A stretch of DNA of 64,000 bases from Prostheceraeus crozeri (GCA_907163375.1 CAJQUW010016946.1:124001-188000); one strand, 5' to 3'. Counted from the first letter of the stretch, positions 17,931 to 27,653 are shown. Made by a program: numbers and translations. Notes: generated by a model not told the origin, from the letters alone.

Positions 17931-18287
17931 TTAAGATTTGCATAGTAGGGCGATGAACTCACGATGAATAAATGTCATGATGGAGCGATGTATGTATCTT
18001 CTATACTTCTCCCAATTGTATTTGCGAAATGAGAAACAGTTTGCGGAATGAGAATGGTAGATTTGAATTTCATTTCTGTAATGTTGAAGCCAAACTTGAT
18101 CACCCAAGGAGATGAATCTTAATGTTTCAAAATATTCCAAATCCCTCATGATATCATTGAGGTTGACAAATTGTCGCCATGTTAATGTAATACCTCTTGA
18201 TGTATGACCATGAGAATTTTTGAAATGTACGTTTCCATCACGATCAACTCTGATATATTGTAGAGAGTCCAAAATCCAAGTCTTCAT
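17931..18287 (-). CDS. PC4-like protein, second paralogue
   Basis: 118 residues from ATG 18287. Same layout as its neighbour: WILDSLQYIRVDRDGNVHFK, GITLTWRQFVNLNDIMRDL, then FISLGDQVWLQHYRNEIQIYHS and WEKYRRYIHRSIMTFIHRE. Two tandem half-domains resemble PC4-type single-stranded DNA-binding units. It ends where its paralogue's overprinted extension begins, which supports ~110 residues as the ancestral length. It is divergent from the WEVG gene at 18323, with only 35 bp between start codons. Element B retains a broken single copy at 51878-52210. Confidence 0.6.
   Translation of the reverse strand: MKTWILDSLQYIRVDRDGNVHFKNSHGHTSRGITLTWRQFVNLNDIMRDLEYFETLRFISLGDQVWLQHYRNEIQIYHSHSANCFSFRKYNWEKYRRYIHRSIMTFIHREFIALLCKS
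17936..17944 (-). promoter_or_regulatory. ATGCAAA-type motif upstream of the PC4-like gene
   Basis: On the minus strand TATGCAAAT lies 27 nt before ATG 17908 and is also the last codons of the neighbouring paralogue. Confidence 0.45.
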
Positions 18288-18291
18288 GATG

Positions 18292-18301
18292 TTATGCAAA
18301 G
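18292..18301 (+). promoter_or_regulatory. ATGCAAA-type motif in a 35-bp divergent promoter
   Basis: TTATGCAAAG lies 21 nt before ATG 18323; an AATATAAAA stretch directly precedes that ATG. The opposite start codon (18287) is 4 nt away, so one short region must serve both directions. Confidence 0.45.
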
Positions 18302-18322
18302 TCGCAGATCAGCAATATAAAA

Positions 18323-19720
18323 ATGTCGTTTTATCATATTTTGCTTAGCAATGCGGCTACAAAGAGATTTGCTAGTAATCGAGCCGCACTCTTTTCTACT
18401 CCCATTGATCATACACAACAGCTAAATGGAAATTGGGAAGTGGGTGTCACTCAACTTGTTTATAGCAACTGTGTCTATACTTTTGATCATGAGGTGATGA
18501 CTATTAATATGAGACGTACAGCTGCTTATCAATGTGAAAAGGGGTGCCGAGTATACATTCCACAGTGGCCAAAGAAAGATCTCTTATCATGTAAAAAGTT
18601 TATATATGATTTCTTGAATAAAGCGAGTAAACATATTGTCCAATTTACTCCGCACAATGATGATTATAATTATGTACATCATGTAGTTGAGAAAGATTGG
18701 ATTGTTGGTTTAAGTCCAAGTTTAAGAAATGATTTAGGTTACCTCGCTAGCGCCTTAACAAGCTATGATAATTTTAACGTTAATTACCACATAAGTGGTC
18801 ATAAACAGTTAATATATCGAGAGGAAGCTTATTATGTAGATCTTATTCCAAGAAATGAGAAGATGTTGGTGAAGAAGATTGTGATTAAGCCAAGAAAGAC
18901 AAACATGACTCCTGAAACATTATTGAAGAAATTTAATTATCTCCTTCGAGTTGATGGTAAACAAGTGGCAACATTGACTTATATCAAATCATCTAATCAT
19001 ATTGCAATAAGCAAATTAAATGATGATGATCTAGTATTAGTTTGTTCAAAAGATTTTCATCAGTTCTTACGACATCGTTCTGCAGCTGTTCATGGAAAAT
19101 CTGATATGCAACATTTACCATGTGAAAGGTCAAATCAATTTGATACAGAATGGACCGTATCTTTATACAGAAAGTGTGTAGAGCCTTTAGGTGGTATCTT
19201 ACATGAAACAAGAGTGTTGATGCCTCGCATTATTACTTCGGTTAAATTGGTTGTAGATTATTTAAATGAAGTGATTAATGAGCAACATATTTCATTTTCT
19301 GAAAAAGAAGGTACTTTGTCTCTCACTATAAGTGGAAAAGGTATTGAACTAATTATGGATAAAACTCTAATGGACATTTTGGGTTTTGATCAAAATATCT
19401 TTAAAAGTGGTACTGTAACCAAAGCTAGCGCAGACATGTCGCTATCGCGTCGTATTAACTATTTTCAGATATATTCCAATATTGGTGAAGATGTACGTGT
19501 GGGAGATGTTGAAGCTCCATTGCTAGCAATGATACCATACCAGCCAAAAAGCTGCAGTATTTTATCTGAGCATACTTTCAAGAAAGTGCATTATACAAAG
19601 CTGAAATCAAACTACATCCCACAAATTGATATTGCCATTTATGACGATGCTGGTGTGTTGATTCCTTTTCATAAAGATGCTGTGACAAGTATCACACTCC
19701 ATTTCCGAATGAAGAGTTAA
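18323..19720 (+). CDS. WEVG-motif virion protein 1
   Basis: 465 residues of a Maverick family recognised by an N-terminal FYHILLSNAA...F, L-x-G-x-WEVGVTQL signature (about residues 36-46) and a C-terminal IDIAIYDDAGVLIPF...ITLHFR block. A conserved VGDVEAPLLAMIPYQ stretch precedes the end. In related elements this protein is a presumed structural component; minor capsid/penton or spike is the best guess, and a capsid role is not provable here. It is followed by a diverged paralogue at 19760. Element B has only one copy, broken. Confidence 0.7.
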   Translation: MSFYHILLSNAATKRFASNRAALFSTPIDHTQQLNGNWEVGVTQLVYSNCVYTFDHEVMTINMRRTAAYQCEKGCRVYIPQWPKKDLLSCKKFIYDFLNKASKHIVQFTPHNDDYNYVHHVVEKDWIVGLSPSLRNDLGYLASALTSYDNFNVNYHISGHKQLIYREEAYYVDLIPRNEKMLVKKIVIKPRKTNMTPETLLKKFNYLLRVDGKQVATLTYIKSSNHIAISKLNDDDLVLVCSKDFHQFLRHRSAAVHGKSDMQHLPCERSNQFDTEWTVSLYRKCVEPLGGILHETRVLMPRIITSVKLVVDYLNEVINEQHISFSEKEGTLSLTISGKGIELIMDKTLMDILGFDQNIFKSGTVTKASADMSLSRRINYFQIYSNIGEDVRVGDVEAPLLAMIPYQPKSCSILSEHTFKKVHYTKLKSNYIPQIDIAIYDDAGVLIPFHKDAVTSITLHFRMKS

Positions 19721-19728
19721 TGCAAAAG
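19720..19728 (+). promoter_or_regulatory. ATGCAAA-type motif upstream of WEVG protein 2
   Basis: ATGCAAAAG overlaps the last base of the preceding stop, 31 nt before ATG 19760. Confidence 0.45.
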
Positions 19729-19759
19729 TATGCTAATATATTTTTCCAATGTGAATAAT

Positions 19760-21280
19760 ATGGAAAGTGAAAATAAGGACTCGTTTCTAATCTACTTGCC
19801 CAGTAATGCTTCTATGAATAAATTTCCCAAAAATAAACCATCAGACTATCGAGTAGAATTAAATCGGCCACTGCATTTAGAAGGTGAATGGGAGGTTGGC
19901 GTTTCTAGTATTTGCTATGATAGCAATATTCAGAATGTGAATGATTTGGAAGAAATGATATTGACTCCTCGCACCCATGATGGAATAACGATGAATAATG
20001 CATTTCAGTTCCCATACAATTTAACATCAGATGGAAAGTGGAACTATGAATGGATTCAGATAAAATCAGATTCTTATGAACCATTTGGGAATGAGAAAAT
20101 TATTAAGGCATTCAACAGTGGTAATACTTCCATCATGAAGAATAAAAATCAGAAAGCTTATGAATTTACTATCTATCATTGGAGTGGGAGACAGTTCCTC
20201 CGCTTTCATTCTTTTACTAAAGGTCTTACGCTGAGGTTGGATAATGAATTCTATCCACATCTTGGTTTTGGTCATGGACTAAATCTAACATCAATTGCTA
20301 CTGCAAATGTTAAAAAAGTTTATTCAAATCGAATCAACAAATTTCATTATAGATTTAAAATATTTGATGAAGATGTTGTAGAATGCGAAGAACGCATCAT
20401 TTTGAAAAAGCGTGGTGTTCAACCTTTATCACTTATTGAGTTAGTAAAACGATGGAATGAGACTGTGGGTAAGAAGTATGGAGAGAAAATTATGGCGAAC
20501 AAAAATAAGTTGGTTATTCAGAAATATAATGACAAACTTACAGTTTATTTCTCTCCTACCTTGCGTCATTTTGTAAGACATTATACACCTATTATTGGAA
20601 GCGGTGTGGTGTATGCTTCTCATGAATATCACACTAAAGCTGATTCAGTTAATGATGAATGGTGGGTGGACATCTATGGCGATCGCATCAAGAAAATTTA
20701 CCAGTCTTATGAAGAATCTAAAGTTGCTATCAATATAATGCCGCGTCTATATCATACAGTTGAAAGCTTCATTCATGTAGTAAATCCTTATATACAACAG
20801 AAGTTGAAGCATGTGATGAAAAGTAAATATGATGTAAAGACACACCACATTTCGTTTTCAATTGAAAATCAACGCGTTGTTCTGAAACTTGGTGATGACA
20901 TTCAATGTCAATTGAGTAAAAATTTGAAGAAACTCTTTGGTTTTTCAATGCTACAAACAGTGTTTGCTGCTGCGCATACGATTGGTATAGAAACACCAAT
21001 GACACTTGATAAACATGAACAGCACCTTTACATTCAAAGTGATTTGATTCTACCTATTTCTGTTGGTGAGAAAAAAGAATACATTTTACGTGATTTCATT
21101 CATGATAAAGACGCTTCATATGGAATAGTCGAGAAGATGTTTGAATCTATTTTCTATCATCCCGTCGTCAAACAAACTATACCCTCTATTGCTATCAAAA
21201 TTACCAATGGTTTACAAGAGTGCATCCATGTGAAAGATACTAAATCCCTCGTAACTTTAGTGTTTCGGAAAACAAAGTGA
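19760..21280 (+). CDS. WEVG-motif virion protein 2
   Basis: 506 residues from ATG 19760 (an upstream in-frame ATG at 19730 would add 10 residues). The N-terminus has the family form FLIYLPSNASMNKFPKNK followed by LEGEWEVGVSSI (about 42-53). The C-terminus ends IKITNGLQECI...LVTLVFRK, the same beta-rich closing block as its paralogue. About 40 residues longer than protein 1, with low overall identity, so the duplication is old. Likely structural; two versions could build different vertex or spike components. AATAAA at 21304 closes the plus-strand virion block. Confidence 0.7.
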   Translation: MESENKDSFLIYLPSNASMNKFPKNKPSDYRVELNRPLHLEGEWEVGVSSICYDSNIQNVNDLEEMILTPRTHDGITMNNAFQFPYNLTSDGKWNYEWIQIKSDSYEPFGNEKIIKAFNSGNTSIMKNKNQKAYEFTIYHWSGRQFLRFHSFTKGLTLRLDNEFYPHLGFGHGLNLTSIATANVKKVYSNRINKFHYRFKIFDEDVVECEERIILKKRGVQPLSLIELVKRWNETVGKKYGEKIMANKNKLVIQKYNDKLTVYFSPTLRHFVRHYTPIIGSGVVYASHEYHTKADSVNDEWWVDIYGDRIKKIYQSYEESKVAINIMPRLYHTVESFIHVVNPYIQQKLKHVMKSKYDVKTHHISFSIENQRVVLKLGDDIQCQLSKNLKKLFGFSMLQTVFAAAHTIGIETPMTLDKHEQHLYIQSDLILPISVGEKKEYILRDFIHDKDASYGIVEKMFESIFYHPVVKQTIPSIAIKITNGLQECIHVKDTKSLVTLVFRKTK

Positions 21281-21303
21281 AGTCATTGTGATATGTTTAT
21301 TGA

Positions 21304-21309
21304 AATAAA
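21304..21309 (+). terminator. Polyadenylation signal at the end of the virion block
   Basis: AATAAA 24 nt after the stop of WEVG protein 2. A minus-strand AATAAA (plus TTTATT, 21297-21302) overlaps it and may serve polB. Confidence 0.55.
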
Positions 21310-21459
21310 AATATGTATATGAAAAAGTCTTTTCACAGATATAGGGGGAATGGGCTGACTGTAGGCATATATTCACAAGGAAGAAACGATCTCATGTGAT
21401 ACATAAAACAACCATGTATATCTACAAAAAGCAACATCAAAATACTGAGTTAAAGTTGA

Positions 21460-24400
21460 TTATGTCAATACATCTCCTGAATGTGGTAGCGTGAGTTTTA
21501 TTCTTTTGGGTGGAGGTATGTTTGTGTCAGGATGTCCATGTGGAAGAGATGTGTTATGTCCTATCCAACACCTCTTATCCTCCCATGCTGAAAGTTCTCG
21601 TTTCTTGAACGTGTACGTTTTCACAGTATGAACTTGAGATTTTAAGATTGTCATATTGACAAACGTTATATTTTTATAGGCCTTCTTATAGGACCGATGT
21701 TTCATTTTATGAACAATGGATTTTGATATACCTTTAGCACGCTTAATACTATATGCACATTCTTTTAATTTCATGGAATACATTTTAGGACGGAGGAGAA
21801 TCATTTCATCTATTTCCTTTCCTGCTGTTTCATCCTTAAAACAACCAAGTTTGGCTTTATTCTGTATGGAATAGAGTGGATGAGTGGGATTGTAGTTAGA
21901 TGTGTCGAAATATTTTTCTAATGACTTGCCTACTTCATTAAAATTTAAATCTTTTTGAGTGGTAATTCCTAAAAAGAAACTATCTGTATCACCACCCAGC
22001 AAGCCAACCTCTTTTACGAGAGGGCATGGTTTTAATATTTTGTAGAAGAGTTGATACATTTCAAGCTTGGAATAATCTAAAACGGCTTGCCCAATATAGA
22101 TGGGTTTGCACAACTCAACTTCTGATTTTATCATTTTAACACCTACAAGATCCTCATCGATGTTGTCTCTATCAATGAAAAGAGGTGATGAGGTCAATTT
22201 GTGATATTTTTGTTCATCAACGACTAGTTTGTAATTCATACGTTTTCTAACATCCTCCATGGTCTTTCCGAATAGACTGTTATTCTTATATTTATAAAAA
22301 TCCTTTTCAAAATTATTTTGGGCGAGTGCACGTTTTTGATTGTTACTATCTATGTAGGGTTTGAGGAAGGCTTTCTGTCTAAATTTGATAATGCGGTGAA
22401 CTGACTTTAGAAGCATGCCCATTTCTAAATAGAATTTTAATATGCAGAAGTGTACGAGATAATTTTTCTTATCATATTGGGTGAGTAAAAGTTTGCGGCA
22501 TGGTTTGTACCTTGGCTGTCCACACTCTATTAAGTTATTATGAAATTGTGACATGAATGGTGAAAACATATCTTCAGTCACTTCACCAGATTCAGGTGCG
22601 AGTGGGAAATCAGCAGTTTTATTTTTAATGCTATTTGGATAAATCAAATCCACTTCAAAATAATATCCCCAATCACCTTCATCTGGAATCTTCAGTATGT
22701 TTGAAGGGTTGGAGTAATACTCAAGCTCATCTTGATTTAACCAACTAAACTCGGAATGAGGTAGTGGTTTAGACAGTGAACTGCCATATAAATTATTTTG
22801 GTCATAGTACTTTAGGTGGATATGATCATCACCTACTGTTTCAGATTTTATATGATGTTTATTTACAAATGTGAGACCACCGCGTATTCCGCGCTCAAAT
22901 ATATTATACATCTCCGGGCCTTGTAAGAGATGAATGGTCTCACCAGTCATTTTAAAGGCTGATTTAAAGGACATGGCTGGTAGACTGACAAAGTGGACAG
23001 GATCTAATTTGTCTTCTTCTAATGCCACTCGTCGAAATTCCTGAAAGACATCAGCCAGCAAAATGACATCTAATTCTAAGTAAGCGATCATATAATCGCC
23101 AAACGTTTTACAATCAAATTTTAACCATGCCTCTTGAGCATGTTCATAGTCCTCTACTGGACAATCTTCACCCGTCAAATCGTTTTTGAATTTGTCAATG
23201 GAAGGAAGGGTTGTTTCATTTAGTTTAGACATTGAGCTAAAATACGCATAAGGAAAGACTCCTTTGCGAGTGATTATTTCATCCGTTAAGTTTGGATAGT
23301 GTTTCTTCAAAATTTGACTATGGGGAAGAAACTTGAGATTTCGAACGAGAGAAGCTAGTGACGCTGACATGAATTGAAATGAATCTAAAAATTATATTTC
23401 GAAGAAGACTGTCTTATTTTCTTTAGTTTTATCTACTGGTACTTTTGCTGTCATTGCCATGAATTTTTCTCTCGTTTGTGCTATTACATTAAACTGCCAC
23501 GATTTCATCTGGCTCAACCCTCCTTTTATGAGCATATGACTGTCATAGCCCTTAAAGTTATGAAAAATGACGGGTAGTACACGACGTCTCAACCTAAGTG
23601 AAAAGTTACATTTGGAGCAGAGTGCGTTTCTAAATTTACCAGTGATGTGATCATGATCACGCACTTTCTTAATTTTATCGTCATCAAACGTTTTATGACA
23701 TTTAGGACAGGATGTGAAACTTTCAAATTTTTGTTCGTCTTCATCTGACATATGTAGTGACTTACGCTGCAATTGGGAATCATATGATTGTTGAAATTTA
23801 GGAGCTTTATCGAGAAATTCTAGAAATTTTGAAATGCAATCTTCACCTTGCCAAGTATGCATTTTGTTTTGTCTATTCCTAAAGGGGTCATGCCATACTT
23901 CATAGCAGGATATGGCTGCTGGCTTGTCGATGATATCATCAATGTAGCATTCTATGTCTGCGTAAATGACACGCAGGGGACTTAATTCGTCACCATTATC
24001 CCTATGTGAAAATATTTTATCTTTGGGCATGCGTTCCATTTGTAATTTACCTCGCTTGCACCATTCATAGTGAGTTTCAAATTTATCTTTACTCCAAAAG
24101 GAGCGGATGCAGCGGTCGCATACAAAATGTTCACCTCTTTTAGAGTGCCCCAAGTGAGTGTACAAGCGAGAGATTTTGGGAATACCACAGTAGTGCCATT
24201 CCTCGCTATCATCTTGTTTTACTAATAAGAGGTTGACTACACGTTCATAACAAGTTGAACGTGAATTATAGCGGGCACCCTTCAACCCCTTCTCCCACAC
24301 GTGAACGACAATTTTAATCTTATTATGTTTTTCGAACGTTTCTACATCTTTGATTTTCATGTTGTTACTATCACAACCTTCAAAGTCTAGTTCATCCTCC

Positions 24401-25428
24401 CACTGTCTATAGCTATAGGTGCGATCTCGGTGCGCGTTGATATCATTATAGTGAAGGATGGATAGGACTGCATATTTGAAACACTGTGATTTACAATCGA
24501 CATTGATGACAGCTTTCTTATTGTACAACGTTTTTGGTAGTTTAAATGTACCTCGAGCTGCATGACTTTCTAATAGTGAAATTTTGAATATGGCTGAGTC
24601 CACACCATCAAAAATGAGAGCGCTGTCGCGTTGATTGAATTTATCTACATTTGATTTTAAACATTGAATGTGAAAATTTAGCCAAGACTCGCAATCTACA
24701 ACTTCGGTTGCGGAAGAGGAAGGAACATGAAACTGTATTCTCTCCGTCACTTGACCCGTTTGAAAATCTATCTTGATATATTTTAGTTTAAGGTAGATGA
24801 GCGCCTTCATTCTAAAATTGTCTAAATTGTTGAAGAGCGCTTCGATAATGTTAGAATTTTGAAGGAGCCACTCAGGAAAATCTACTATTTGAGTATTGGA
24901 CTCCATGCAGTAGTCGCGTACTAAATTATTATGTGAAACATTAATGAGGGAGATGGTAGAGGTACCGTTGGTGTAGTGATCATTTGCATGCGTGTGTTGA
25001 AGTCTGTGCGAAGATCGCTGAAAGTGACTATCAAAAGAAAGAGGGCACAAATCGCAAGGAAAGGAGATGTCATCGTCAGAATCAACTTCACCTCCGGAGA
25101 TTGACGCCGCTTTGCGTTGACACACACGCTGTTTGATGTGTCGAAGGAGACTGTGCTTCCTTGTAAACATATGTCCGCAGTCGGCACATTCCCACTCGTT
25201 GCCTTGTCGCGAGAGTCCTGAGCTGGAACTCACATCACCTGAAAGAGAAATCATTCTATCATCTCTGTTCAAGTGTCAGTGTATTGTTACAACCCACCTT
25301 GACTCAACGACTCTAAACTTTCCTCGAGAAGGGAGGGCGTTGGTGATGAAGTTGATGGCTGAAATTGAGGAAGATGCTATTAACCACACGTTTGACGGAG
25401 ATGAGTGAAGAAATTTTCAACTTACCAT
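21460..25428 (-). CDS. Protein-primed DNA polymerase B, spliced, one in-frame TAA
   Basis: Replicates the element. Predicted exons: 25428-25426 (ATG only), 25358-25298, 25238-21460, with GT-AG introns of 67 and 59 nt; total 1281 codons including the terminal stop. Domains: C2H2 finger (about 39-60), second C2H2 (about 82), N-terminal domain (about 160-300), Exo I ADIE (about 448), HNH-like CPKC...DHDHITG (about 532-560), Exo II NFKGYD (about 582), Exo III YLELD (about 741), motif A DQNNLYG (about 834), motif B NNSLFGK (about 1008), motif C DTDS (1105-1108). A single TAA at 23394-23392 interrupts the frame between Exo II and Exo III with no frameshift. Everything else is intact, so this is recent inactivation or programmed readthrough. 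Confidence 0.93.
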
Positions 25429-25569
25429 TTCAACGAAATCGAGTTTAAGGTTGATACTTCAACAAGATAGAGACTTCACGAGAGAGCAGTTTACTTGTAC
25501 GCCTCAAATATAGAATTCGTCAGAGAACACTTCACTTATATGTCACAAAGACAGAGTGAAATGACACGA

Positions 25570-25640
25570 ATGTCACTTTACATATATACTTTCATATTCA
25601 TCATTCATTGGCTGTTCATTCTGATTGGTTGCTTGTTGAT
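25570..25640. promoter_or_regulatory. Divergent promoter between polB and the 25.7-kb gene
   Basis: For polB: TATATATG on the minus strand (25588-25581) with two upstream CCAAT boxes (ATTGG at 25608 and 25625 on the plus strand). The plus-strand gene at 25686 shares the CCAAT boxes but has only a weak TATA (ACTTAAG). Confidence 0.6.
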
Positions 25641-25685
25641 ACTTAAGAATTAGAAAACATTTCAAAGTTATTATTCACAGTCAAC

Positions 25686-26042
25686 ATGACAAGCCCTCCG
25701 ACAACACCAAACACAAAATTCTCTTCTCCATCCTCAACACCAAACAATCCAACGAAGGTAGAGAAGGTGTTATTACCAGCGGACAACGAAGAGAGTGTAT
25801 GTGAGAAGGAGTGTCCCGACTTAACAGGCGTGAGGTGGAAGTATCTCCAGTACGATACTGACGATGTGATGGAGATCACCAGCACGAAATTCCTCCACCA
25901 ATTATGGGAGTGGTACACCCCTAACTCCCAGCCACGAACTATGGAGGAGTGGGAGTATATTGACAAAGTGAGGCTCGCAGTGGAAGAACGATTAAAGCAA
26001 CTGAACTGTTTTTGTTATCTATGTGAAGCCAGACTAGATTGA
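25686..26042 (+). CDS. Small acidic protein of unknown function
   Basis: 118 residues starting at ATG 25686. A Pro/Ser/Thr-rich N-terminus (PPTTPNTKFSSPSSTPNN) is followed by an acidic and aromatic middle (RWKYLQYDTDD, LWEWYTPNSQPRTMEEWEYI) and a C-terminal C-x-C-x2-C (CFCYLC). The Pro/Ser-rich head resembles those of small right-end genes in element B, but the rest is unlike anything I recognise. It is divergent from polB with a shared promoter and has AATAAA at 26082, so it is a real transcription unit and possibly early and regulatory. Confidence 0.65.
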   Translation: MTSPPTTPNTKFSSPSSTPNNPTKVEKVLLPADNEESVCEKECPDLTGVRWKYLQYDTDDVMEITSTKFLHQLWEWYTPNSQPRTMEEWEYIDKVRLAVEERLKQLNCFCYLCEARLD

Positions 26043-26081
26043 TAGATATTGACGATGAAGACCTTTTGAAATACATGCCAT

Positions 26082-26087
26082 AATAAA
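26082..26087 (+). terminator. Polyadenylation signal of the 25.7-kb gene
   Basis: AATAAA 39 nt past the stop codon. Confidence 0.6.
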
Positions 26088-26130
26088 TTTTTATTTCGTA
26101 TTATCTTTGCTTTCATACTGACTTACTTGA

Positions 26131-26540
26131 ATGGGGCTTCAGTGGATGATTTAACCATGTATACATTTTCATTTGGAAATAGTAGCACGCTTAGTCTAAC
26201 TTGTAAATCTCAAAACATTTCATATGGACGATGATGGTAGATGAAATAGTGTCAAATAAATTAAGATAGCTTACACTTCTGATACAGGGATAGCAATCGA
26301 CTGCGATCCATGTGTAAAGAGCTTGTTAGACTACGGATGGGCTTAAGTGGATGATTTAACCATGTATACTTTTTCATTTGGAAATAGTAGCACGCTTAGT
26401 CTAACTTGTAAATCTTAAAACATTTCATATGGACGATGATGATAGATGAAATAGTGTCAAATAAAATTAAGATAGCTTACACTTCTGATACAGGGATAGC
26501 AATCGACTGCGATCCATGTGTAAAGAGCTTGTTAGACTAC
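26131..26540. repeat. Tandem duplication, ~205-bp unit
   Basis: Two nearly identical copies (26131-26335, 26336-26540), each starting near GGATGATTTAACCATGTATA and ending near GAGCTTGTTAGACTACGG. A fragment (CAGGGATAGCAATCGACTGC) recurs at 27388. Noncoding. Confidence 0.85.
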
Positions 26541-26654
26541 GGAAGAGAGAAGTGTGTTATGTTGCGTGTGGCGCGTGAGTGTCCTCCCATTTCATTCCAT
26601 TCATAAATTCGTCTCATTGATAGAGACAGGTAGAACTCATGGTTCTCATAACGT

Positions 26655-26880
26655 ATGCAATGGAAAGTTTTAGGCAACCTTCGACAGTTGGCTAAATGTC
26701 GCCCTGGCGCGAATGCATACTACGTTGAGACAGAGGCAATCACTTGCAAACATGACGCAGAGAGGTTAAACAAGATTGACCATTGCCGAATGTCCCTTGC
26801 GGTATACATAGCTACGGGTTTCACCGCCGCCCTTTACAGGAACGCCCGTCGAAAGGAAGTATTACACCGAACTTCATTTG
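26655..26880 (-). repeat. Repeat-family copy shared with element B
   Basis: In the orientation GGCAACCT...GCTAAATGTCGCCCTGGCG it matches, with divergence, the reverse complement of element B 44400-44640 and more distantly the TIR segment at 44060-44320/57000-57230. An ORF is present here but not conserved among copies. Confidence 0.55.
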
Positions 26881-26989
26881 CAACGTTCAAGTTGACTGAT
26901 AGCAGATTCAACTTAATGATAGTATTCGCCAGTCCGAAGACTGCCCAGGGCAAACCGCGAGGAGGTTCTATCATGTCTTGCCCCATGGT

Positions 26990-27005
26990 GGCCCTTAAGA
27001 GAGCC
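26990..27005 (-). terminator. Histone-type 3' stem-loop, copy 1
   Basis: Minus strand GGCTCT-CTTA-AGGGCC followed by ACC: six-base stem, four-base loop, ACC flank, starting 40 nt after the stop of the gene at 27300-27046. No AATAAA precedes it. Confidence 0.5.
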
Positions 27006-27045
27006 GATGGTTCGTTCTCGGTGTCAATGGTGTCAATTAAGTTGA

Positions 27046-27300
27046 CTATTGGCTGGAATAGTCAATGGGTATGACGGTTAGGTTGCCATAGATCCTATAC
27101 CGCCGAGGTCGTACTGGTGCATCTGGCACCTTTCGGATGCGAGTGGTATTTGGAGTCCACACCCCATCCGTCCAAACAATCTTTTAGATCTTCCCCTTCT
27201 TATCATCCTCTTCATCCCACTCGTCGAGGATGACGAACTCGGGAATAGCGTTGTCTTCATCGATGAAGACGGTAATGTTATCGGCAGATGTCGCTTCCAT
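27046..27300 (-). pseudogene. Small conserved right-end gene with one TAA
   Basis: Reads from ATG 27300 in one continuous frame of 85 codons with a single internal TAA (ATC-TAA-AAG, about 27186-27184). It is homologous to the intact gene at 55689-55946 in element B: shared EFVI-x-DEWDE acidic part, then VWTDG, TPNTTRIRKVPDAP, RPRRYRIYGNL and VIPIDYSS. Its TATATAAG (27348-27341) and the sequence around it are also conserved between the elements. Function unknown. The conserved proline-rich basic C-terminal half suggests a docking peptide. One nonsense codon separates it from being intact. Confidence 0.75.
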
Positions 27301-27340
27301 CGTGACTTCAAATTGAATGAGAAGTGCTACAATCTTCTGG

Positions 27341-27348
27341 CTTATATA
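27341..27348 (-). promoter_or_regulatory. TATA box of the small right-end gene
   Basis: Minus TATATAAG 41-48 nt before ATG 27300. The upstream stretch TTCATTGTTGAAAA is the same as in element B before 55946. Confidence 0.7.
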
Positions 27349-27521
27349 GGGTTTTCAACAATGAATTGCTCAACAGCGAATCAGAATGCTTCAGGGATAG
27401 CAATCGACTGCATAATGTTCAAGTTGACTGATAGCAGATTCAACTTAATGATAGTATTCGCCAGTCCGAAGACTGCCCAGGGCAAACCGCGTGGAGGTTC
27501 TATCATGTCTTGCCCCTAGGT

Positions 27522-27537
27522 GGCCCTTAAGAGAGCT
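27522..27537 (-). terminator. Histone-type 3' stem-loop, copy 2
   Basis: AGCTCT-CTTA-AGGGCC + ACC on the minus strand (outer pair mismatched). If the GT-AG intron 27649-27590 is removed, it lies ~56 nt after the stop of the 384-residue gene. Confidence 0.4.
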
Positions 27538-27653
27538 GATGGTTCGTTCTCGGGAGTGTCGTGATGGGGTGGTGAAGGCGGGCAAAGATCTGCAATGAAA
27601 ATGATATGTATTAGAATAGGATATACTATCTTATTTACTTTTCACTTACCAAG

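Larger units (their letters stand above)
26885..27545. repeat. Duplicated ~120-bp segment flanking a small gene
   Basis: 26885-27012 recurs almost exactly at 27419-27547 (both read GTTGACTGATAGCAGATTCA ... GCCCTTAAGAGAGC). The duplicate placed a histone-type stem-loop downstream of two different minus-strand genes. Confidence 0.85.

Noticed and set aside
26655-27074. 139-codon frame MQWKVLGNLRQ
   Set aside because: Occupies the shared noncoding repeat family and the ~120-bp duplicated segment; the frame is not kept in other copies.
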